Positions 15,822 to 24,222 of a stretch of DNA of 64,000 bases are shown piece by piece. Source of the DNA: Firmicutes bacterium ASF500. GTDB lineage: Bacteria; Bacillota; Clostridia; Oscillospirales; Oscillospiraceae. Where the stretch lies: contig CP097573.1 in assembly GCA_000492175.2 (NCBI GenBank), positions 434,001-498,000 of the forward strand, read 5' to 3'. A program made the position numbers and the translations under genes. The notes under the pieces are model-generated. The model was not told where the DNA came from. It saw nothing but the letters and a program-made list of their open reading frames with translations, and did no database searches. How positions within the stretch are numbered: position 1 is the stretch's first letter; every line of letters starts with the position of its first letter.

Positions 15822-16619
15822 TCAGCAGCTGCCTTGCTCAAAAAGAGTGTTCACGATTTGCTGTTTCTGACGCATAAATTCTTTGCGTTCTTTCAGGCGG
15901 TAAGACTCACCCTTGATGTTGATAACGGTGCAGTGATGCAGTACACGATCCAGGATGGCGGAGGCGATGGTGACGTCGGCAAAGACCTCGTTCCACTGGG
16001 AGAAAGTCTTGTTGGAGGTAAAAACGGTAGACGTTTTTTCATACCGTCTGGCAATGAGCTGGAAAAAGAGATTTGCGCCCTGGATATCCATAGGGAGATA
16101 GCCGATTTCGTCAATGATGAGCATCCTGTACTTGGCCAGAACTTTGAGCTTGTCCGGCAGGCGGTTCTCAAAGTGGGCCTTTTTGAGCTGCTCAATAAGC
16201 TGGTGGCAGTTGATGTAGTAGGTGGAGAAACGGTGCTGTGCTGCCACCAGGCCCAGGGCGGAGGCCAAATGGGTCTTGCCCACGCCTGGCGGGCCGAGGA
16301 AAACCACATTCTCCCCGTTCTCCAGGAAGCGCATGGTGGCCAACTCATCGATTTGGCGTTTATCGATGGAGGGCTGGAAAGAGAAATCGAAGTCGTCCAG
16401 GGTCTTCTTAATGGGGAAGCCAGACATCTGGATCTGCTTCTCATAGGCCCGTTTCCGCTTGGATTTGGCTTCTTCTGAGAAAATGTGATCCAAAACCTCC
16501 ACAATGTTGAGCTTGTCCGCCACCGCCCGTTCCAGGTAGTTGTCCAGAATCTCCAGGGTGTTTTTCATTTTAAGGGCTTCCAGGTTTTCCCTCAGCCTGT
16601 CCATAGTAAATTCAGTCAT
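15822..16619 (-). CDS. istB: IS21 helper ATPase IstB
   Basis: About 265 aa. AAA+ ATPase related to DnaC that helps the IstA transposase choose and remodel its target. Walker A FLGPPGVGKTHLA near 100, Walker B MLIIDEIGYLPMD near 165, and the C-terminal sensor segment SAILDRVLHHCTVINIKGESYR. I take the ATG at 16619, which overlaps the istA stop by 8 bp, rather than the one 15 bp upstream; either is possible. The protein looks complete. Confidence 0.9.
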   Translation of the reverse strand: MTEFTMDRLRENLEALKMKNTLEILDNYLERAVADKLNIVEVLDHIFSEEAKSKRKRAYEKQIQMSGFPIKKTLDDFDFSFQPSIDKRQIDELATMRFLENGENVVFLGPPGVGKTHLASALGLVAAQHRFSTYYINCHQLIEQLKKAHFENRLPDKLKVLAKYRMLIIDEIGYLPMDIQGANLFFQLIARRYEKTSTVFTSNKTFSQWNEVFADVTIASAILDRVLHHCTVINIKGESYRLKERKEFMRQKQQIVNTLFEQGSC

Positions 16620-17835
16620 ACAGCACCTCGTCATATCTGGATAAATCAGAGGGTTTCAAGGGGAAATCTATCACTTTGCCCTGTTCCAGCAGAATATTTT
16701 CTGCATCCATTGTCTGCTTCAACGTAAGCCTTCGGTAATGCTGAGGATTGACAACCATGTCCTTCCTTTGATACGATATTCGGTGCAGAGCGATCTGCTT
16801 GCCTTCATAGTAGGCCGCCAGCATACTGTCGAGGGCTACGACTGCCACATCTTTGCCGACATACTCCGCTGGCACGGAGTACTGATTGCCGGCGTAGGAG
16901 ATGAGGCAGTCTTTTTGTACCCGCCTAAGGTTGATCTTGTCGATGATGTACTCTCTGGAGAGGGGACTCAACCCCTCCTTTTTCAGCCGCTCAAAAGGAA
17001 CCTCGTTCGTGGTGGCATGAACTTTGCCATTGACCTTATTACACCAAGCCAAGGCTTGTCCATTCAAATCTGCCAGGCTGTTGTACTTGATCCCGACCAT
17101 GAAGTTGTCCCGCACAAACTGCACCGTCCGCTCCACTTTTCCTTTCGTCTGGCCACGGTAGGGGCGGCACAGGATGGGCTTGAACCCGTAAAATCCCGCA
17201 AAGTCCTCAAACTGCCGGTTCAGAGTAGAGTCCTCCTGTTTCAGCAGCCGCTTAATGACCACCTGCTTCATGTTGTCGTACAGGATTTCCTCCGGGTACC
17301 CGCCAAAGTACCGGAATGCGTTCTGGTGACACCGAATCAGTGTGTTTGTGCTCATATCCGTTACAAATTCGATGTACCGCATCCGCGAGTACCCCAGTAT
17401 CATGAGAAAACAGTACAGCTTCTTCCACTTCCCATCCTCGTACACCAGGTGATCCTCGAAGAATCCCCAGTCCATCTGCCCCTGCTTTCCCGGCATCGTC
17501 TCAAACCGCACTGTTGCTTTCTCATTCAAGTCCATCTTCCGGCTGCTCACATACGCCTTGACGATGCTGTAGCCTCCGTCGAATCCCATTTCCCGCAGCT
17601 TCTCCAGGATCCGCAGCGCCGAATACGGCGCTTCCTCCAGCCACTCGTCCACGATCTGCTTGTACGGATCCATCTTTGTTGGCTTCGGTTCGCTCAATGT
17701 GTACTCCGGCTTCTGCGGCGATTCCGCGTACCGCTTTGCCGTCCGCGGGTCCATGTGGTACTTCCGTCCCAGCTCCACATAGCTAAGTCCTTTCTGTCTG
17801 TCGCTTCGGATATCCATCCACTGTGCTCCTTTCAT
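16612..17835 (-). CDS. istA: IS21 transposase IstA
   Basis: About 407 aa. N-terminal HTH (KGLSYVELGRKYHMDPRTAKRY, quoted in part), then a DDE integrase core: first Asp in GQMDWGFFEDH, second Asp in EILYDNMKQVV, Glu in KGKVERTVQFVRDNF, followed by the Mu-type C-terminal domain. The start is taken at 17835 (AAAGGGAG upstream); an in-frame ATG 18 bp later and an upstream extension to 17907 are alternatives. All three catalytic residues are present, so the element may still be active. Confidence 0.9.
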   Translation of the reverse strand: MKGAQWMDIRSDRQKGLSYVELGRKYHMDPRTAKRYAESPQKPEYTLSEPKPTKMDPYKQIVDEWLEEAPYSALRILEKLREMGFDGGYSIVKAYVSSRKMDLNEKATVRFETMPGKQGQMDWGFFEDHLVYEDGKWKKLYCFLMILGYSRMRYIEFVTDMSTNTLIRCHQNAFRYFGGYPEEILYDNMKQVVIKRLLKQEDSTLNRQFEDFAGFYGFKPILCRPYRGQTKGKVERTVQFVRDNFMVGIKYNSLADLNGQALAWCNKVNGKVHATTNEVPFERLKKEGLSPLSREYIIDKINLRRVQKDCLISYAGNQYSVPAEYVGKDVAVVALDSMLAAYYEGKQIALHRISYQRKDMVVNPQHYRRLTLKQTMDAENILLEQGKVIDFPLKPSDLSRYDEVLYD

Positions 17836-17959
17836 TTTCTGACTCCCTTTCCGGGCTCTTTTTCGCCCTATTGGGAGTCTATCTTTTTTTCGCCTCCTCC
17901 GCCACAAAACTACATTTTTTCCTCGGCGTTTTTTTACATTTTATCACTGGCGCTGACAC

Positions 17960-18080
17960 CCGTAAAGTGCATGAAACAGGGCGGGTTTATGACGCTGACC
18001 TGGAGGATATATCCCAGCGGCAAGAACAGCTTTGGGACGGTGTGCAGAAGATACTGGCCCAGCTTTCCAAACTCTCCTGA
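17960..18080 (+). pseudogene. 3' remnant of a mobC-like mobilisation gene
   Basis: An open frame of about 40 codons continues out of the IS21 right end and stops at 18080. Its product (KVHETGRVYDADLEDI, then a QEQLWDGVQKIL helix) resembles the C-terminus of MobC relaxosome proteins, which have a conserved 'N...G.IY..D....' segment. No N-terminal part is found on the other side of IS21. A relaxase fragment lies 3 kb downstream, which fits. Assignment rests on a short stretch. Confidence 0.5.
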
Positions 18081-18151
18081 CCGGACAATCTGCCCCATCT
18101 GCGGAGGGAGGAACGGCGTTCTTCGCCGCGCCTTCCTCCGTTTTTTCCTTT

Positions 18152-18202
18152 TTGACGCTATTTACTTTCGTGCTACAATCGTGTATAATGGTAGCACGAA
18201 AG
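18152..18202 (+). promoter_or_regulatory. abiE promoter with inverted-repeat operator
   Basis: Perfect inverted repeat CTTTCGTGCTA (18165-18175) / TAGCACGAAAG (18192-18202), 16 bp apart. It brackets TTGACG (18152-18157) - TACAAT (18174-18179) and a TATAAT at 18184-18189, and the right arm runs into the ribosome site (AAGGAAG). AbiEi antitoxins are known to bind inverted repeats in their own promoter. Confidence 0.85.
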
Positions 18203-18213
18203 GAAGTGAGAGC

Positions 18214-18807
18214 ATGACACAGTTTGAACAGCTGGACACGATTTTAGAGGGACAGCGCGGTATGCTCCAAACGTCGGAGGCGGTGAAACGGGGGATTCCA
18301 AAATCCGTTTTTTACAACTATGTGAAGGAAAAAGAATTGGAACAGGCGGCACATGGGGTTTATGTATCGCCGGATGCCTGGGTCGATGGGATGTACCTGC
18401 TCCATTTACGATGCAGCCAGGGGATTTTTTCTCATGAAACGGCGCTGTTTTTCCATGATCTGACCGACCGGGAGCCTTCCCCCTATTCCATTACCGTCAG
18501 ACGGGGATACAGCACGACCAGATTGAAAGCGGACGGGATTTTGGTCTACACCATAAAACCGGAGCTGCATGACGTCGGAAAGAGTACGGCTCGAACCCCT
18601 TTCGGGCATACGGTTCCGGCTTATGATATGGAGCGGACCATCTGCGACCTGCTTCGCTGCCGGAGCAGCATTGAGATGCAGACATTTCAAGGGGCGCTCA
18701 AAATGTACGCCCGCAGGAAAGAGAAAAACCTGCGGAGGCTGATGCAGTATGCAGGGCTGTTCCGGGTTGAAAAAATTTTGCGGCAGTATTTGGAGGTGCT
18801 ATTATGA
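18214..18807 (+). CDS. AbiEi-like antitoxin / transcriptional repressor
   Basis: 197 aa. Type IV antitoxin of the AbiE phage-abortive-infection system. N-terminal winged helix (about 1-60: LQTSEAVKRGIPKSVFYNYV) that would bind the operator at 18165-18202, the conserved HGVYVSPDAWVDGMYLLHLR segment, and a C-terminal domain (RTPFGHTVPAYDMERTICDLLR) that neutralises the toxin. Start at 18214 follows AAGGAAGTGAG. Overlaps the toxin gene by 4 bp (ATGA at 18804-18807). Confidence 0.9.
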   Translation: MTQFEQLDTILEGQRGMLQTSEAVKRGIPKSVFYNYVKEKELEQAAHGVYVSPDAWVDGMYLLHLRCSQGIFSHETALFFHDLTDREPSPYSITVRRGYSTTRLKADGILVYTIKPELHDVGKSTARTPFGHTVPAYDMERTICDLLRCRSSIEMQTFQGALKMYARRKEKNLRRLMQYAGLFRVEKILRQYLEVLL

Positions 18808-19658
18808 TAAAGACAGCAAGGCAGCTGAAAGATTTGATCCGCAATCTCGCAAAGGAGAAATCGGCGGACGCACAGATTTTGATGCGGAACTATATGATGG
18901 AGCGTTTCCTGGAACGTATTTCCCTTTCTGAATATCGGGATAACTTTATTTTGAAAGGCGGGATGCTGGTTGCCGCAATGGTAGGGTTGGATGCCCGGTC
19001 TACAATGGATTTAGACGCAACCGTCAGAGGAGCCAGCGTGAATGTGGAGGACATTGAAAATCTGATGTCCTCCATCATAGCAGTCCCCATTGAGGACGGA
19101 GTGGAGTTCCAGGTGAAAAGCATTTCGGAAATCATGGACGAGGCCGAGTATCCGGGGATTCGGGTCAGCATGGCCACTGTTTTTGACGGAGTGGTGACGC
19201 CGCTGAAAATTGATATTTCTACCGGGGATGTGATTACGCCAAGGGCAGTCCGGTACAGCTTCCGGCTTATGCTGGAGGAACGCTCCATTGATATTTGGGC
19301 GTACAATCTGGAAACCGTACTTGCGGAAAAGCTGGAAACAATGATTGCCCGGACCATAACAAACACCCGCATGAGGGATTTTTATGACCTCTACATTTTG
19401 GAACAGCTTCACAGAAAAACGCTGGATTCCGATATTCTCCGCCACGCGCTCCTTGCTACTGCCCGCAAGCGTGGGACGGAGGGGCATTTGAAAGAGGCGA
19501 AGGAAGTGTTTTCCGAAGTAGAAAACAGCCATGCGATGCAGGCGCTTTGGTCCGCTTATCGCAGGAAATTTTCCTATGCGGCTGATCTGGAATGGAACAC
19601 CGTTATGGGTGCGGTCCACCGTTTGTATGCTCTGACAGAGGACGGTGAGGCGGAATGA
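18804..19658 (+). CDS. AbiEii-like nucleotidyltransferase toxin
   Basis: 284 aa. Toxin half of the AbiE system. The DNA polymerase beta-type fold is shown by FILKGGMLVA (about 48-57) and the metal-binding STMDLDATV (about 66-74); the downstream RVSMATVFDGVVTPLKIDISTGD segment supplies a further acid, and ETVLAEKLETMIAR with RMRDFYDLYIL is the usual C-terminal signature. Members transfer nucleotides to tRNA or another target and stop growth on phage infection. All motifs are intact, so the pair looks functional. The region has lower GC than the core. Confidence 0.9.
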   Translation: MIKTARQLKDLIRNLAKEKSADAQILMRNYMMERFLERISLSEYRDNFILKGGMLVAAMVGLDARSTMDLDATVRGASVNVEDIENLMSSIIAVPIEDGVEFQVKSISEIMDEAEYPGIRVSMATVFDGVVTPLKIDISTGDVITPRAVRYSFRLMLEERSIDIWAYNLETVLAEKLETMIARTITNTRMRDFYDLYILEQLHRKTLDSDILRHALLATARKRGTEGHLKEAKEVFSEVENSHAMQALWSAYRRKFSYAADLEWNTVMGAVHRLYALTEDGEAE

Positions 19659-19747
19659 AAAAGCGCGGGCATTACTGTAAAATCTGCGGCGAGTGTAAAT
19701 CAAATGAAAAGTTTTCGGGTAAAATATCTGAAACAATAATGAGGTAA
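19655..19747 (+). pseudogene. Truncated Cys-rich small protein, 30 aa
   Basis: Starts in the abiEii stop (ATGA at 19655-19658). The first 22 residues (KKRGHYCKICGECKSNEKF) match the opening of small zinc-finger proteins frequent beside mobilisation genes in Clostridia; the second Cys pair expected later is missing and the frame ends in unrelated residues (KISETIMR). I read it as a broken gene and a recombination scar. Confidence 0.5.
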
Positions 19748-19969
19748 GTTAATGGGGGATGTTCCCCATCAGTTATGAGGGCGTTCTATCCGGTTTATGA
19801 AAATGCCAGACACCGTCTGTTAAATTGTCATAGTCCCATTACTGCGGGCTTTTGACGATCTCCAATGAGAACAAGCGCAGCTTTTATGAAAAAGACAGCA
19901 AGATATTTGGGGCATTTGTTTTTTGGTGGTTTCGTGGTATAATCGTCCATAGGCAAGGAGGGAGCAAAA
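19748..19969. other. 222-bp gap before the nuclease gene
   Basis: No gene seen. Holds a small hairpin (GGGGGATGTTCCCC near 19754) and, at its right end, TTGTTT (19916-19921), 16-bp spacer, TATAAT (19938-19943), a good promoter for the nuclease gene at 19970. Confidence 0.6.
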
Positions 19970-21004
19970 TTGAATCACGATTTGCAGATTAACCAAAATG
20001 CGGCACAGACCTATCATTCTATCCGCAATTCGATTGTTTCCGCGCAGCACCGTTTAAGCGCGGCGGTAAATTCCACTATGGTAATCACCTATTGGGAAAT
20101 AGGCGAACAAATTTATAAAGCGTGTGGGGAAAATGACCGGGCCGAGTATGGAAAGAAGCTGCTGCAATATTTGTCTGAACAGCTGACTGCTGAATTTGGA
20201 AAGGGTTTTAGTGTTCAGGGATTACGCAATATGCGGCAATTTTACTGCACCTTTCCAATTCGCTCCACACTGTGGAGCGAATTGAGCTGGTCCCACTACC
20301 GGCTTTTGATGCGTGTGCCAGACGAGCAGGCAAGGACTTTCTATGCGGAAGAATGTGTAAAATCTGCGTGGAGTGTCCGGCAACTGGAACGGCAGATCAA
20401 CACCATGTACTACCAACGCATTTTAGCGAGTCAGGATAAATCACTTGTAGCAAAAGAAATCCAGTCTACCGAGCCAAAACCGGAATATGAAAAAATTATC
20501 AAGGACCCCTATGTGATGGAGTTTTTGCAGATTCAGCCGGACACCCATGTGTATGAGGGCGAATTGGAGCAAGCCCTGATCGACCACCTTCAGCACTTTC
20601 TTTTAGAGCTTGGACGCGGTTTTTCATTTGTGGCGCGCCAAAAGCGGTTTACACTGGATGGACAGGACTTTTTCATCGACCTGATTTTTTATAACTATAT
20701 TCTGAAATGCTTTGTCCTCATAGATTTGAAAATGGGCAAGCTGACCCATCAGGATTTAGGACAAATGCAAATGTATGTGAATTATTATACCCGTGAAATG
20801 ATGAATGAGGGGGATTCACAGCCGATTGGTATTGTTCTTTGTGCGGACAAAGGAGATTCCATTGTAAAATACACGCTGCCGGAAGATAATCATCAAATAT
20901 TTGCGTCTAAGTATTTTACTTATTTGCCATCAGAAGAAGAATTGAAACGGGAGCTGAACCTGGACAGCTTTTATAAGCTGGAAGAATCAGATGGGAACCA
21001 GTAA
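19970..21004 (+). CDS. DUF1016/YhcG-type PD-(D/E)XK nuclease
   Basis: 344 aa, TTG start after AAGGAGGGAG. N-terminal DUF1016 domain (about 10-150: TYWEIGEQIYKA, GFSVQGLRNMRQFY, ELSWSHYRLLMRV) and a C-terminal YhcG nuclease domain with the PD-(D/E)XK core: Glu near 199, FFIDLIFYN (Asp near 233) and VLIDLKMGKL (Asp-x-Lys near 252), then GQMQMYVNYY. Family members are found in defence islands and restriction-like loci and are thought to cut DNA; target unknown. It sits between an AbiE system and a relaxase, as cargo of a mobilisable element. Confidence 0.88.
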   Translation: MNHDLQINQNAAQTYHSIRNSIVSAQHRLSAAVNSTMVITYWEIGEQIYKACGENDRAEYGKKLLQYLSEQLTAEFGKGFSVQGLRNMRQFYCTFPIRSTLWSELSWSHYRLLMRVPDEQARTFYAEECVKSAWSVRQLERQINTMYYQRILASQDKSLVAKEIQSTEPKPEYEKIIKDPYVMEFLQIQPDTHVYEGELEQALIDHLQHFLLELGRGFSFVARQKRFTLDGQDFFIDLIFYNYILKCFVLIDLKMGKLTHQDLGQMQMYVNYYTREMMNEGDSQPIGIVLCADKGDSIVKYTLPEDNHQIFASKYFTYLPSEEELKRELNLDSFYKLEESDGNQ

Positions 21005-21200
21005 TAAAGTCTGCCCCGGCTGCGGCAGAAAAATGAAACAGCAGTTTATCGGTTTGCAGCATTGTAAATGCGGGATAAGCTGGAAAAAGGACATCGGATT
21101 TTTTGAGCGCACCAGCGATATGATTTTTGCGTTAGAACGCCGGACCATTGGAAAAAAGGTCAAACAAATTCCGGTAATTCGATATAAAAATGGTGAATAA
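20991..21200 (+). CDS. Small zinc-ribbon protein, 69 aa
   Basis: CPGCGRKM near residue 8 and CKCGISWKKD near residue 26 give a compact zinc ribbon; the rest is basic. It begins inside the last 14 bp of the nuclease gene, so it is translated with it, and the relaxase follows 57 bp later. Small ribbons of this sort often accompany relaxases in Clostridia; role unknown. Confidence 0.6.
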   Translation: MGTSNKVCPGCGRKMKQQFIGLQHCKCGISWKKDIGFFERTSDMIFALERRTIGKKVKQIPVIRYKNGE

Positions 21201-21257
21201 AAAGAAACAAGCGGTCTGCGTATGCAGGCCGTTTTGTTATGAAGGGAGGATTCTATC

Positions 21258-22540
21258 ATGGCAACCACACGCATCATGCCGCTGCACATCGGCAAGGGCC
21301 GCACCGAAAGCCAAGCGGTCAGTGACATTATCGACTATGTATCTAACCCGCAAAAGACAGATAACGGCAGGCTCGTCACTGGCTTTGCGTGTGACAGCCG
21401 GGTAGCCGACGCCGAGTTTCTGCTGTCAAAACGGGAGTACATTTCCACCACTGGACGGGTACGCGGTGCGGACGATGTACTTGCCTACCATGTCCGGCAG
21501 TCCTTTGTCCCCGGCGAGATCACACCGGAAGAAGCCAACCGGCTGGGCGTGGAGTTTGCCAAACGGTTCACCAAGGGCAACCACGCCTTTGTGGTCTGCA
21601 CCCATATCGACAAATCCCATATCCATAATCACATCATCTGGAACGCGGTCAATGTGAACTGTGACCGGAAATTCCGAAACTTTTGGGGCAGCACCCGCGC
21701 GGTCCGGCGGCTGAATGATACCATCTGTGTTGAGAACGGCTATTCCATTGTAGAGAACCCAAAACCGCATGGAAAAAGCTATAACAAGTGGCTGGGGGAC
21801 CGGGCAAAGCCCTCCCACCGGGAGCAGCTCCGTATGATGATTGACCAGGCATTGGAACAGAAACCGGCAGACTTTGACGGCCTGTTAAAGCTGCTTGCGG
21901 AAATGGGCTGTGAAGTGTCGCGCCGGGGACAGGCAATCCGGCTCAAAGCCCCCGGCTGGAAGAATGTTGCCCGCATGGATGGAAAGCTGGGAAAAGGATA
22001 CAGTGAAGATGAAATACAGGCGGTACTGGCTGGGAAAAAAGAGCATACCCCAAGGAAGAAAGCGGCTGTTCAATCAGAGCCGCCCAAGGTCAATCTTCTG
22101 GTGGATATTCAGGCAAAATTGCAGGCCGGAAAAGGCGCTGGCTACGCGCGCTGGGCAAAGGTATTCAATCTGAAACAGATGGCGCAGACAATGAACTATC
22201 TCACCGAGCATGGCCTGCTGGAATACGCAGTCTTGGAAGAAAAAGCGGCTGCTGCTACCACCCGCCACAATGAGCTGTCGGCACAGATCAAGGCGGCGGA
22301 AACCCGCATGGCAGAGATAGCCGTACTGCGGACCCACATCATCAATTATGTGAAAACCCGCGAGGTCTATGCGGCCTACCGCAAGGCGGGATATTCCAAG
22401 AAATTTTTAGCGGAACATGAAGCGGATATTCTGCTCCACAAGGCGGCAAAGCAGGCATTTGACGATTTGGGTATCAAGAAGCTGCCCACCGTCAAGAGCT
22501 TGCAGGCCGAGTACGCAACATTGTTGGAAGGAAAGAAAAG
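21258..22540 (+). pseudogene. MobA/VirD2-type relaxase, C-terminus lost
   Basis: About 427 recognisable residues. The relaxase domain starts ATTRIMPLHIGKGRTESQAV (family start), has the histidine motif HIDKSHIHNHIIWNAV near 115-130 that holds the metal, and an upstream active-site Tyr region near the N-terminus (DIIDYVSNPQKT). After residue about 427 (LLEGKK) the frame runs on for 75 codons through DNA that is the antisense of a kinase gene, so the natural C-terminus is gone. It would nick the origin of transfer of a mobilisable element. AGGGAGG precedes the ATG. Confidence 0.85.
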
Positions 22541-23782
22541 CTCTGTATCTGGAAACGGCAGCGTTTCCGGCGCGCTCACCTCATGCTCCACTTTAATCCC
22601 CTGCTTCTGTGCGCGGGCCAGGATCGTGGTCAGGACTGCGTTGATGGCCGGATGTGCAACGTATACCATAGCAGGAACCGCCTCCACATCTGACAGCAGG
22701 CCGTCCAGATATGTTTCCAGCCTGTCCCATGCCCCAGCCTGGGACAGTTTCTGCATGACGGTGTAATGATTTACAGTTTCATGCCGCATCCTGCGGAGTG
22801 ATTCATCGCTCTCCTGAACCACCGCAAGCTGTTCCTGGGCCATGCTTTCCCGCGCGGCCAGCACCTGCATCTGTGTTTCCCGCGCCGCCAGAAAGCGAAG
22901 CTGGGACAGTACGTTCACCAGAAAACAAAGCAATAACAGAAAGGCGCTCCACCAGTACAGCGGGAGGTCTGGCTGATGCCAGGTGATTTCTGAAACGAGC
23001 CACTGCATATAGGGCAGCAGCCCGCCGCCGCACAGCCCCGACAGCAGGCTCGCCGCACCGATTCCGGCGGCGGATAACAAAAGCCCCGGCAGGAACAGGC
23101 GGAATACCTGGTTTTCATCCCGGTATTCCAGTACGGCGCACACCACAAGCGCCGCCACAGTCAGATAAAACACTTCCCCCATCCGGGAGCCGACCATGGA
23201 GAACGCAGGAACCACCGTCTGAAACCCCGCGACTACAAAATAAGCCAGCCCCGGCAGAATGGCAAAAGGCAGGAACAGCTTCCGCCATTTTTTCATATGC
23301 AGCAGCAGAAAGAGCGGCGGGAGGGCGAACAGCGCCGCCCTGGACAGGCAAAGCCACAGCCCATAAATTTCCGGGGGAAGGATATACCCGCCCCGGCTTT
23401 GTGCATGGAAATAAAATGCCTGGGTCAGCGCCGCAAAACCAAGCAGCAGAACCGGCCAGTCACAGTGTCCCTCTGTCATCCCAAAGAAAAACAGCCCAAG
23501 GACAAGCAGCGACACCACGGCAAAAACGGCTGCCGGGAGTGTGCTTTTCGCCGTATAAGCCCGCTCAGTTTCTCTCGTTACGCCGCTGTCCGTAAGGAAC
23601 AAAAGCGGGAGCGGCTCCTCTGCTTCCTTTGCTGTTTCCAATGTCACCGTTTTTCCCGCACAGTCTTTCGGCAGCATAAAGACGGCATTGCCCAGCGTTT
23701 TCCCGTCCCATGCCTCCATACGGCCTAACATCTCCCCGTCTAAAAACACTTCCGCTTCACCCGTGTGCCTGACTTCCAGCAT
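22541..23782 (-). pseudogene. GHKL-type sensor histidine kinase, ATPase domain lost
   Basis: An extracytoplasmic N-terminal domain, six to seven membrane helices (about 85-290), a linker helix with QVLAARESMAQEQLAV and the phospho-His region SLRRMRHETVNHYTVMQ (H near 335). The protein breaks at LPFPDTEL, just where the GHKL ATP-binding domain should continue; after that the frame (to 22376) reads the antisense of the relaxase. So the kinase is inactive as a kinase. It is the second gene of a minus-strand pair with 23789-24019. Confidence 0.8.
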
Positions 23783-23788
23783 CGGACG

Positions 23789-24019
23789 CTACTGGCTCTC
23801 CCATTCGGGAAGCGTCACCGCCAGCGTCAGCGCGCCGCCATATTCATAGCCTGCCTCCAGCGTCATCTCGCCGCCATTGACGCTTGCTTCCAGCATGAGC
23901 TGTTCCCGGCGTGGAGTAACCTCTGACGCCAAAAGCCCTGTCATTGCCAGCGCACAGATTAGAAATACCGCCCCTGCCAGCCATCGGGGAATTGCCCTTT
24001 TCCTTTTCCAAAGCAGCAT
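23789..24019 (-). CDS. Small exported protein, 76 aa, upstream of the kinase
   Basis: ATG at 24019 follows GGAGGTAGG; an in-frame ATG at 24037 overlaps that site. A basic start (LLWKRKRAIPRW), a membrane/signal helix (about 14-32), then a beta-rich outside part (ASVNGGEMTLEAGYEYGGAL). Ends 6 bp before the kinase gene. Likely an accessory or substrate of the two-component system, by position only. Confidence 0.6.
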   Translation of the reverse strand: MLLWKRKRAIPRWLAGAVFLICALAMTGLLASEVTPRREQLMLEASVNGGEMTLEAGYEYGGALTLAVTLPEWESQ

Positions 24020-24090
24020 ATTTCCTACCTCCTGCAAATTCTCTGCTATTAGCGTAAAGGGTTAAGCGGCCAGTGTCAAGAACGGAAAAC

Positions 24091-24121
24091 TGCAAAGTAG
24101 GTAAAAAAATTGCAAAGTAGG
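24091..24121. promoter_or_regulatory. Two direct repeats TGCAAAGTAGG, 20 bp apart
   Basis: TGCAAAGTAGG at 24091-24101 and 24111-24121, separated by an A-run, in the gap between the minus-strand kinase pair and the plus-strand receiver gene. Two copies on one face of the helix are typical of LytTR-type response regulators; no LytTR protein is left nearby. Confidence 0.65.
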
Positions 24122-24222
24122 AAAGCCCCCTTGTTATCCGAATCCAATTTTTTGTATGATGTGCAATAGAGAAGTATAGACGGGGACGAACATCTGCCCC
24201 ATTGCGGAAAGGAGGAGCCGGA

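Larger units (their letters stand above)
15746..17959 (-). mobile_element. IS21-family insertion sequence
   Basis: Carries overlapping istA and istB and has imperfect inverted ends of about 53 bp: left GTGTCAACGCCAATATGAAA..., right complement GTGTCAGCGCCAGTGATAAA..., both continuing to a shared ...TTGTAAGAAAACGCCG-like and TGTAGTTT block. Ends are 5'-TG...CA-3'. I see no 4-8 bp target duplication: flanks are GTCCA on the left and CCGTA on the right. The right flank continues a mobC-like frame, the left does not, which suggests a rearrangement after insertion. Confidence 0.9.

Noticed and set aside
22541..22766. C-terminal 75 residues of the relaxase frame
   Set aside because: They are the antisense translation of the kinase gene, not relaxase sequence, so I ended the relaxase at about 22540.
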